Positions 36,301-48,300 of a stretch of 64,000 nt of DNA are shown here, piece after piece. The DNA is from Diadema setosum (Eukaryota > Echinodermata > Echinoidea > Diadematoida > Diadematidae): contig NC_092704.1 of the NCBI RefSeq assembly GCF_964275005.1, positions 11,906,871 through 11,970,870 of the forward strand, given 5' to 3'. Position numbers and translations under genes: made by a program. The notes beneath the pieces are model-generated. The model was not told the DNA's origin. It did not search any database and saw only the letters and a program-made list of their open reading frames with translations. Every line of letters starts with the position of its first letter. Position 1 is the stretch's first letter.

Positions 36301-39300
36301 TCATATCGACCTTATGCAATTTGTTAATCCAACCCGATGGACTGACCGAAATGCATTTTACTGCAGTCCTCAGGCTTCTCCAGGTATAAGAAATACTGAA
36401 ACAAGACTTTCCTATTGATGATACATGAATCACATTGATTTGCCCTCTTAACTTGCTGTAAATACTTCGATTGAATCGTTTAAGATCACTACAAAAGTGG
36501 TTAACATTTCAATGACTAGTTGGCGCAGCCTGTTTTCAATATTAGGTATTAACTTCAATAACTGTGATGTAATCCTTTAAAAAAAAAACTTTATATTTGA
36601 ATAATTCTTAATATCTTGACATCATAATAATGCAATATTTTTATAATCCTTTATATAAAAAAAGACTATAAACGAACCTGTGGTGCCCGTAACTGGAGAG
36701 GTTGCAGCAGTTGTTGGTGCAGGCGAGGCAGTGCCTGCGAACAACAATCATTTTGCAGAAGTTCTTTCATCAATGCTTGCTTAAATGTCAATTATAATCA
36801 ATTGCACGGTGAGATTTACCACTGCAAATAATCTCAAAACAATAATCATTTCTCAAAATGTAATGCAATTGTTTTAACCAAAAAAAAAAAAGAATCTCAA
36901 GATCTGCGCAAAGCAAGCGAAGAAAATGGATGAAAATAATATGTCGCAAAATGAACGATCCTGAATGTTTATGATGGGAATAAAATTTCTCTGTGAAAAA
37001 AAAAAAAAAAAATAAGTCTCTGCGCTTAGAAAGTCCAATATTTACGCACCTGTGGTTTTTGGATAGGGAGTGGTTGCTGCAGTTGTTGGTGGTTTAATAA
37101 TGAACGACATTATTTCAATATGTGGTAAGAGCTATGAGTAGACATAAAGCAGCAAAATTAGATTATCGTCTTCAGCAACTGGGAATACTTTGTAAAATAG
37201 GCGATCTTTTTTGACAAAATATTAGAAGATGATTTTGTGTGTGTATGGTTGTGTATGTGCGTCTTCTTTCGAAATTGCCTGGGTCATACTTGATATCTAC
37301 AAAATTTAAAATGCATGAGCCGCAGGTTTTCTTGTCAATATATTGATGACGTTTGCTGTTGAAGACCCAAAGGCAATAATATCAACTTTTTTTTTAACAT
37401 CAAACATTGAAATCTGAACAAATTTTAATCGAGACAGCCACTGCAATTGGAACTTTCCATACAATACGCGGCCTCTCGCCACTATTAAATTCTCCGTGTC
37501 TCTGTCACCTTTCCCCCGTTTCTTCTTCTAAAAAGTTAATATAAGTTCTACGCACGTACTGTCTAGGGCACCGCAAACTCTTTGGAGCTGTCGATAACGT
37601 GCATTAGAGCTGGGAAATAGTAAATGCCGTATTATCTCATCCAAGTGGTCGTGTACCAGTAGAGAACGAATGATAACCAGCAGAAAAAAGGGAAAGGAAA
37701 TAGTTCATGAATATTATCATGCCTACCTATTTTAATACAGCCTTTGACGTAAATAGAAGCATTGGTGGCGTCCAGTACGTCGAAGATAATCACGACTGAA
37801 GTCATTGGTATCTTATTGTACCGCTCTTCAAGGACAAACGAAGTTGGCTCGTTCGCTGGAACAATGATAGAATCTGGCAACTCCCTGCCATCCAGAGCTG
37901 TGATATTTGTGAGCTTAATCTGGGTGAGAGCGGCCGGTTGACGGTCAGTGACGATCGTGATAGCGTAGATTTCTGCTGCGATCGGACGTGAGGTGTTCCC
38001 AGAGGTGAAAGTCATCTGGATTCTGTTCTGAGATCCTGGTAAGACGGGGACAGCCTCACCCGTCGTTGGTGAGCCGAAATTTGGCGTCAGCGTAATGATG
38101 GGCTCAATGGCTTCACCCTCAGCGAGGGGCTTGTCACACTCATCTTCACCATGGCAACAGTACGAGGGCAGATTGAGACAGAGGGAGAAAGTGATAACGA
38201 GATAAAATTTTTAATGTGATCATTGATAATGAGAAAGTGGAAGAATAGGAATACTCCCCTACACAATGAGATAACAAACAACGGAGTCCTAAAGTTGAAA
38301 AGGGGCTTTTGATAATAACATGATACGGAAATGAAAACCATGCAGGGTATCTATTTATTTTTTTTTCTCAACAGTGCTACTTTAAAATGCCTGTTGAGAT
38401 TGTGTAATCCATTTCAGGATGGCTGTCTCCTGAAATTTGTGATCGACTCTGCTGTATGTACCCGCATTGGTATTCAAGACAGATTGGCCAAACCACTTAG
38501 ATGTATATCATCATGATCATTGTGCATTGTTAAGTCAATAAACAAATTATTACGCCTATCCGAGAAAACAATACTTACAATATATCGGAGTCGTTGTTGG
38601 AGTGGTAACTGGATGAAAATAAAGGAAAATGGGATATTTAGTAATGAAAGATTCTTTGATTTATGCCTTTGTTTTTGAAAATAAACACTAAGGAGTAAAC
38701 TACGCTGCAAGTGATGTATGAAATAATGACAACTGAGTTGTGCGTGCGTTTATTACTGGATTCGTTGCACACAAGAGGGGTGAAGGGTCATCAGAAAATA
38801 AAGTAACTACATTTCTTGTCAGCGAAGATTGCTGCCTTAAAATGAATCTTTGTACAATCCTTCCAAATGACTCAGAAGCAAGAATTCATTAAGAGAGTTC
38901 AATATTATGTACCTTTTATGATCTTTGGCACTGTAGTCGTTGCTGCAGTTGTTGGTGCTGGCAAAGCTGTTCCTGTGTGCACAGCAACATTGATGGCGTA
39001 AAGAGAGAAAACGTTGATAGCAAAATATCTAGTTTGTCAACAATTGCTCAAGAATAGTAAATGCATCATGGCTGCGGCGGTCCTTATCCAAGTATGTGAA
39101 ATATTAAAACAAAGCTTTGCCTAAGCTTTGCTTTCCTATTGATGTTACAGGAATCCCATGGATTACAGCAATGACTAGTAGGCGTTGTCTGTTGGCAATA
39201 TTAGGTACTTTCCTTAGTTGTGGTCCCCCTTTATTTCTTTTTTTTTTTAAAGTCTAATTTCACCGTACCTGTGGTGCTAGGAGCTGGAGTACTTGCAGCA

Positions 39301-42300
39301 GCTGTTGGTGATGGCGAAGCGGTGCCTGTTGACAACAATCAATAAAGAAAGATGGATCATCGATGATATCGTAACGGAATCAATTGCACGATCAGATTGA
39401 CCGCTGCAAACAATAATTTCTCAAAATATAAGGCACTTGCGTGAAAATAAAAATTACTATTTTATTGTTCATTTCGTCATTTCGCAAGGCAAGCAAAGAA
39501 AATAGATGGACATGCTAATGTTAGAAAAACAATGAACCTTAATGTTCATATGAGAATAAAATTTCTTTGTGAAAAAAATGTCACTGCGCTTAGAATGTCC
39601 AATATTTAGGCACCTGTGGTTCTTGGAAAGAGAGTGGTTGCTACAGTTGTTGGGGCTGGCGAACCTGTGTTTTATAACGAAGGACATTATTAGGTGATCC
39701 GAGTATCCTCTCGGATCACCTTCTGTATCTGTACGGATTCTTTGTTCTTCTACTTTCTTTCTGGACAAAAGTTGTGCATCTACTTACTCAGAAAGTTCTC
39801 AGAGTATCAATTTCAAACTTATAGCATATATGTATCATGTCCCAAAGACGACAAATCTAATGTATCATTGTGATCAGTCGACCGTGACGTCACTATGACG
39901 TCATTATATGAAAACACATTTTCATTCATATCTCATTAATGGAATAGAATTTTTCAATGAAATTTACGTCACATATATTTCAAGTCAAGCGCATTCTACT
40001 CATATTATCAAAATTCACATTTTCTCTTAAAACGTGAGAGTACGTGCGCGTTGAAATTTTTGTATGCTCAAATCGAGCTCAAAATTTTTTTGCACACGTT
40101 TCAGACCATTTGGAGCATTTTTTGAAAAATTGAACAAATTGGACGGACGCGTACGCGCGCGCACATATACGCACGCACAGCTCATATGCAATAGAAATTT
40201 CCCGTTTTTTCACATTAATCGGATGCCTGAAATGTCAAGGAATATTTCTACCAAGTGTCAAGTCAATCTGACTCAAAATGACGTCATACGGGCCCGTCAA
40301 AGTTGAAATTCCGCGCGCGCGTCAATGGCGATATACAGTGCAACAATGCAAAAAAAACCCGCCAATTTTGAATCCGATTTTACTCGTCAGGATGGACGGT
40401 GACCCCCCATTTTCTTTACATATTCTGAAAGCTGATGAGTTGTACATGTCATTTCATGGGTTGGCGATGCTGAAAAAATGATTAAAAGATATCAAATTTC
40501 TTAATAAATTAAAAAAAAAGTAAATTTTCAAAAATGACGTCATCAAAATTCAAGTTCACTCGAGCGTATCTCACTTATCCTTTGCCGATTTTGACACAAA
40601 TTTTAGTATGTTGTAGCTTATTAAATGCTCTTTCATCAATATAATAACAACATTTTGATTGGATGACGGCATCACCTCGTAAAAATGGATTGAAGGTAAT
40701 CTTGTCAAATTTGACCAGTTTACGTGTTATCTCTATGGGAGTGCAGTTTTTTTGGAAGTGAAAATTGACATGACTATCTTTCTCGAGCACTAGCTCACTT
40801 ATGCTTCGGTGAATTTCTCCCAAATTTTAGTATGTTGTAGCTGAGACTTTGGGCTATCGTGAATGTGCCCTTCATTTTTTCATACGACGTCGGCATCACG
40901 TCAAAAAATTTGGTTGAAATTAAAGCTTATCTTCGATGTATTGAGATATTTCTTTCTTTCTGCAACTTTCTTTGCAATAGCTCAAGAAATACAGCCCCTA
41001 TCACCCCCATATTTTGCACATGTTTAGTTCATGTCACGTACATTATTTCATAAAATAAAAACTACTTGATCGGACACCATCTTGGGTATGTAAATTAGGG
41101 TCAAAGGTCATAAATATTTCATCCTGTATCTTAGTAAATACATGTTCTATCTTTCCCATATTTTGCACACGTAATGACCATGTTACAAGAATCATTTCAC
41201 AAAATAACCACTTTTTGCTCAGATGCCATCTTGTCTGTGCAAAGTGGGGTCAAAGGTCATATGTACTTTTTTCTGTACCTTCGTTATGACGTGTTATCTC
41301 TATGGGAGGGAATTTTTCTAGATATGAAAGTTGACATGATTGTCTTTATCGAGCACTAGCTCACTTACCCTTCGGTGAATTTCTCCCAGATTTTAGTATG
41401 TTGTAGCTGAGACTTTGCGCTATCGTTAATGTGCATTTTGTTTTTTCATACGATGTCGGGATCATGCTAAAAAACGTGGTTGAAATTAAAGCTTATCTTC
41501 GATGTATTGAGATATTTCTTTGTTTTTCCAACTTTCTTTGCAATAACTCAAGAAAAACAGCCTCTATCATCCCCATATTTTGCACATGTTTAGTTCATGT
41601 CACGTACATTATTTCATAATGTAACAACTACTTGATCGGACACCATCTTGGGTATGTAAATTAGGGTCAAAGGTCATAAATGTTTCATCCTGTATCTTGG
41701 TGAATACTTGTCCTATCTTTCCCATATTTTGCACACGCAAAGACCATGTTACAAGAATCATTTCACGAAATAACCACTTTTTGCTGAGATTCCATCTTTG
41801 GTGTGCAAAATTGGGTCAAAGGTCAAATATACTTCATTCTGTATCTTCGTTAGTGCATACGGAATTCGGTACCAAAGATGGCAGGTCTGACTCCCTTTTC
41901 TATGAGACTCCAAACATCACATGGACAATGTCCCCTCAACACAGATGAAACCTGTATGGTCATGCCTATTGGGATCAGGACTCAAATCATTGATTTCCCA
42001 ATAGATAGGATCACCTAATTTGTCAGTGTTGACAAATTCCGAGTCTAGTTATGTTTAATTCCGTGACAAGAGCTATCACGAGAAATAAAACAGCGAAATT
42101 ACATTATCATCTTAGTATTTTAGGGTACTTTACAAAATAGATGATTTTGTTTTCATAGTGCAATAAGATGATTTTCTATTTTTCGGTGTCTATTATTCTT
42201 TTAACATTGCCTGGGCTATACTTAATATTTACAAAAATGATAATACGTAAGCTGCACGTGGTCATAAGTTGGGTGAAGGTTTTCTTGTTAATATTTTGAT

Positions 42301-45300
42301 GACATTTGCTGTTGAAGATTCAAAGGCAATAATATCCTCTACAAACGGCAAACGCAGAGACACACATATGCTGACATACATAGGCCTACTAATGTCAAGC
42401 CTATACAGTACATTATCATTAGGAACTTTAACCATCCAATACGGTGTCTAATAGATAAAGAAACGAAAAAAATAGAGAAGAGTACGGTGGTTGAAATAAG
42501 AATTACACAAAGACATAATGCACAGACATGCACTCCCCTCTCCAAACTGCCTATCATGACTTAAACCCGTTGAGGACGAGTCCCGAGTATACTCGGGCAA
42601 GCGTCAATGGGAAATGCGTGTTGTAGCAAAATCAAACCGTCCTCACTGAGTTGAGACTGCGTCCTGTAATATCGATTGTAGAGCTCGCTTGTAAAGATAA
42701 ACACGGATATGTTGTACGAGTTGGAACATTGATCATTTTCGTTGCTTTTCAAGATGATTAAAGAAAAACAGCAAAAAATTGTTTATAGAAACATTTGGTT
42801 GTTCGATTTGATATCAAAGGAATTTGTGTTGCTCTCTTCTTGTTGAAAAACAAAATGCTCGAATGGCGTGTAGACTCAATCTGCCAGAATGAACGTGCTG
42901 TCTTTTTTTAAAATTCCATTATGTCATTCAGTACAAAAGCCGCATTCGAGCTCAAAAGCGAACTAAAGCAAACCAAAACATACTCTACTGTACCAAAACA
43001 TGCCAAATTTGGAGCGTTCGAGCACTCTGTGGAGAAAGTGTACCCCATGGGTTATTTTTGGAATCGAATTAGGCCGAATACCCACTGTGTGATCTGAGCC
43101 AGCGACTTAGTGCAAATTAACAGCGACCTATGGATCTTTGTGAATCGCATCAGATCGCCGCAAGGCCGATTTTAGTGCATATGCGATCTCCTGGAAAATG
43201 CCTCCCCCTCCCCCCCCCCCCCCCTTCCCACCTATGCGTAGTTGCCGAGAAATACCGGCAGGAATTTGTTAGCTTTGTCTTTTTAGGTGATCCGAGTATC
43301 CTCTCGGATCACCTTCTGTATCTGTACTGACTCTTTGTTCTTCTTTTTCTTCTTCTTTATTTCTGGACAAAATTTGTGCATCTATTAACTCAGAAAGTTC
43401 TCAGAGCATCAATTTCAAACTTATAGCATATATGTATCATGTCTCAAAGACGGCAAATCTAATGTATCATTGTGATTGGTCAACCGTGACGTCACTAGAC
43501 GTCATTATATGAAAACACATTTTCATTCATATCTCATTAATAGAAAGGAATATTTCAATGAAATTTACGTCACATATATTTCAAGTCAAGTGAATTCTAC
43601 CCATGTAATCAAAATTCATATTTTCTCTTCAGACGTGCGCGTACACGCGCGTTGAAATATTTGTATGTTCAAATCGAGCTCAATTTTTTTTTTGCGCACG
43701 TTTCAGACCATTTGGAGCATTTTTTGAAAAATTGAAAAAATGGACGGACGCGTACGCGCGCGCGCATATACGCACGCACAGCTCATATGCAATAGAAATT
43801 TCCCGTTTTTTCACTGTGATCGGATGCCTGAAAAAACAAGGAATATTTCTACCAAGTTTCAAGTCAATTCGACTCAATATGACGTCATACGGGCCCGTCA
43901 AAGTTGAAATTCCGCGCGCGCGTCAATGGCGATATATAGTGCAACTATGCCAAAAAACCGCCAATTTTAAATCCGATTTTACTCGTCAGGATGGACGGTG
44001 ACCCCCCCCCCCCCCATTTTCTTTACATATTCTGAAAGCTGATGAGTTGTACATGTCATTTCATGGGTTGGCGATACTGAAAAAATGATTAAAAGATATC
44101 AAATTTCATAATAAAGTAAAAAAAGTAAATTTTCAAGATGACGTCATCAAATTTCAAGTTCAATCGAGCGTATCTCACTTATCCTTTGCCGATTTTCACC
44201 CAAATTTCATTATGTTGTAGCTTATGAAATGTTCTTTCATGAATATAATAACAAAATTTTGATTGGATGATGGTATCACCTCTTAAAAATGGATTGAAGG
44301 TAACCTTTTCAAATTTGACCAGTTTACGTGTTATCTCTATGGGAGTGCAGTTTTTCTGGAAATGAAAATTGACATGACTATCTTTATCGAGCACTAGCTC
44401 ACTTATGCTTCGGTGAATTTCTCCCAAATTTTAATATGTTGTAGCTGAGACTTTGGGCTATCGTGAATGTGCCCTTCATTTTTTCATACGATGTCGGCAT
44501 CACGTCAAAAAATTTGGTTGATATTAAAGCTTATCTTCGATGTATTGAGATATTTCTTCCTTTCTGCAACTTTCTTTGCAATAACTCAAGAAAGACAGCC
44601 CCTATCACCCCATATTTTGTACATGTTTAGTTCATGTTACGTACATTATTTCATAAAATAACAACTACTTGATCGGACACCATCTTGGGTATGTAAATTA
44701 CGGTCAAAGGTCATAAATATTTCATCCTGTATCTTAGTAAATACATGTTCTATCTTTCCCATATTTTGCACACGTAAAGACCATGTTACAAGGATCATTT
44801 CACAAAATAACCACTTCTTGCTCAGATGCCATCTTGTCTGTGCAAAGTGGGGTCAAAGGTCATATGTACTTTTTTTTCTGTGTCTTCGTTATGACGTGTT
44901 ATCTCTATGGGAGGGAATTTTCCTAGATGTGAAAATTGACATGATTGTCTTTATCGAGCACTAGCTCACTTACCCTTCGGTGAATGTCTCCCAGATTTTG
45001 ATATGTTGTAGTTGAGACTTTGCGCTATGTTGTTGTGCCTTTTGTTTTTCCATACAATGTCGGAATCACGTTAAAAGTCTTGGTTGAACTTAAAGCTTAT
45101 CTTCGATGTATTCAGAAATTTCTTTCTTTTTGCATTTTTCTTTGCAATAACTCAAGAAAAACAGCCCCTATCACCCCATATTTCGCACATGCTTAGATCA
45201 TGTCACGTACATTATTTCATTAAATAACAACTACTTGATTGGACACCATCTTGGGTATGTAAATTAGGGTCAAAGGTCATAAATGTTTCATCCTGTATCC

Positions 45301-48300
45301 TGGTGAATACTTGTCCTATATTTCCCATATTTTGCACACGCAAAGACCATGTTACAAGAATCATTTCACAAAATAACCACTTTTTGCTCAGATGCCATCT
45401 TTGGTGTGCAAAATGGGGTCAAAGGTCAAATATACTACATTATGTATCTTCGTTGGTGCATACGGAATTCGGTACCAAATATGGCAGGTCTGACTCCCTT
45501 TTCTAAATGAGACTCCAAACATCACATGGCCAATGTCCCCTCAACACAGATGAAACCTGTATGGTCATGCCTATTGGGATCATGACTCAAATCATTGATT
45601 TCCCAATCGATCGGATCACCTAATTTGTCAGTGTTGACAAATTCCGAGTCTAGTCTTTGTCTTTTTTTTTTTTTTTTTTTTTTTTTTTACATCATGTGCT
45701 ATTGATTTTTTGTTGTTCGAAGGGTGGCGGTTTTCAGCGACGCAGGTCAACCAATTTGACGTTTTTGTCTTCTTTTTCCCTATACTCTCCCTTTATTTTC
45801 TGATACCCCAATTGTATAGGTTTATAAATGTCTCAATCGCACTGATAGGAACACTTCTGTCAACATTGCTATCACAGCATGTGGTTTATTTGTTCTCCTA
45901 TATACAATGATATATTTTAGAAGACTTTGCTATCCCCCCAGTACTGATGTATTTTTTGTCCTTAGTTCGGTCCTAATTAGTTGCATTCGTGCTTCTTAAC
46001 TATCTTGTTCTTTCCACCTTTACACACGGTTTTTTATTGGAACCGATGCTTAGGTTCCATTGAATTTATCTCGCATTTTTACATAGATGAAAACTTTCAT
46101 AGAACATTGCGCCTCCAAGCTGGATACCATACATCATTCTATTTTGTTATACCTGTGCGGGTTTGTTTGTTGTTGTTTTTTAATTGAGAAGTGTGAAAAT
46201 AAACTGAACTGAAACGAAGCTTTATTTACCATCAATGTCGGCATTCCTTACAAAGAATTTGTTTTTGTCGATCAATTAATGTGGCATTGTACAACAATAA
46301 TGGTTGTCTTTAACATCATTGTATAGGCTTATCCCCTGTAACAAGGTTTTTGATCCCTTTATCCAACACTTCCTAATCGTGATATTGTCTACTACGCAGA
46401 TAACATTAACAACACACCTGAGCGATCCAGCCCGACCTGCGATCACTATGCAATCTACCTGCGAGTTTGCCCGACCAGTGCCGGAGGTCGCAGCAATATT
46501 TGAACATGTCCAAAACCTTGCAACCGCCAGCGACCGTCAGCAACCACCAGCGACCTAAACACAACTACAAAACTAATGAAAATTTATACGTTCCGCCAAG
46601 AATTGTACATTATAGTCACGCAAAGTCCATGGAACAAATAATGACACTTTCTAGCGCAATCCCTGGAGTTCATCGTTGCAGAATTAACTAGAAATGTCGC
46701 TATGGCGACTGGTATGCCTCCGTCATAATGCATGATTTTCTTAATAGGTCTAAGTACAATGTCTTGACAATATGTGATGACAGTTTCACATAATTGGCAA
46801 AATATTAAAATGACAGGTTTGTCATAAATGTGTTGAATGTTCACTCTCATTTAGCTAGGTTTGATTGGATGAATGGCTATACTGTCTAAGAGTGCAGGTA
46901 TTTGGGGATTTGAGGATTTTTTTTTTACCTGACTTATAAGTGTAAGAAAGAAGTGAAATTTAGCACCTTCACTTGATCTTTGACCTTTTGGCAAGAAACT
47001 TCCAAGAGAATCTCTGTTGGGTAATTCATGCATACTTTAAAGTTTCAAGAAAAATCCTGCAGGAATTGCAAAGATAAGAGGGAAATAGTAACATTTTGAT
47101 GAGTTGACCTTGACCGTTGACCCCTGACCTTTGACCCATGACCCCTAAAATTCCCTAGATGATCACTGCCAGTTAGTACATGCATATAAGTTCCATGAAG
47201 ATACCTTGAAATATTTGTGATATGGAAAAAAGCGAAATTTAAACATTTCTACTTGACCTTTGACCTTTGACCTCATGACCCAAAACTCTCTCTGGTGAAT
47301 CTTTATTAGGTAGTTTATGTATACACCACGTTTCAAGGAAATACCTTCAAGCATTGCATAGATATGAGGGAAAAAGTGAGATTTTTAGCATTTGACCTTG
47401 ACCTTTTGACGTTTGACCTTGAGCATGTGAACCCAAACGTTGATGCACAATTTCGCCCACTCACACATGCCAAGTTTCGTTAGGATATCTTAAACTACTT
47501 TTTAGTTACGCTGTCCGCAAAAATTGATTACAGACGGAAGGACGGACGGACGGACGTACGGACAACCCGAAAACATAATGCCTCCGGCGACACTTCGTGG
47601 CGGAGGCATGAAAATACATGTACCAGATTTGAAGGATGCAAGTTGTGCGCCAGTCTGGCTTTAAGACCCTCCGCTCGTATAATTTTGCAATGGTCTCCGC
47701 GGAGGGCGCATTTTGTAAAAGGAGGGCAGTTGGCAAAGCGTTTGGAAACTAGACTAGTTGTGCGCAAATACGTGACCAAAATCTGTGCGTGCGCCCCATA
47801 GAGTTCTGTGGCGTGCGCCGCTAGTGTCGCAGCACGGTCGACAGCGTGACCTTTGAAAATGCAGCTCCGATCGCGTTCCCGATTGCATGGCCGTGCGAAA
47901 GACTGATTTTCCGCTCGCACAAAAATCTTCGTTTTCGGTATAAAGTAGTAAATTGTGTATGTATGTCAATATCGATAACAAAAACATGAAGTCTAATTAA
48001 TGAAGATTGTCCTTAATGAGCATGGTCTGAGGTGATAAAAATGATGTCAAGAATCAAAACTCAACGCGATCGACATGTTCGCTTTGTTTTTTGAACCTCA
48101 CTGGTACAGCCCTGTCGCGTTTTTACAGCGACTGGGCTGTGTATAGTTACCCTCTGGTAGTGAAGTGCCAACACTGAAGAGGCTATCATGAATAAAGAAG
48201 ACCTTTTTATTTTTACTCTGTTGTAACCTGAACATCACGTGAAAGAAGACACAACAAAATGAATTAGTCTACCTGTTGTGCCTGGAGCTGCTGATGTTGT

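Noticed and set aside
24253..39664. CRISPR-like array impression from regularly spaced short repeats
   Set aside because: Repeats are 45-60 bp, coding, bounded by GT-AG splice sites and separated by homologous introns of hundreds of bases in a eukaryotic gene.
40064..40481. Plus-strand frames within the Helentron-like copies
   Set aside because: The two element copies differ by indels that break these frames, and no Rep or helicase motif is present.
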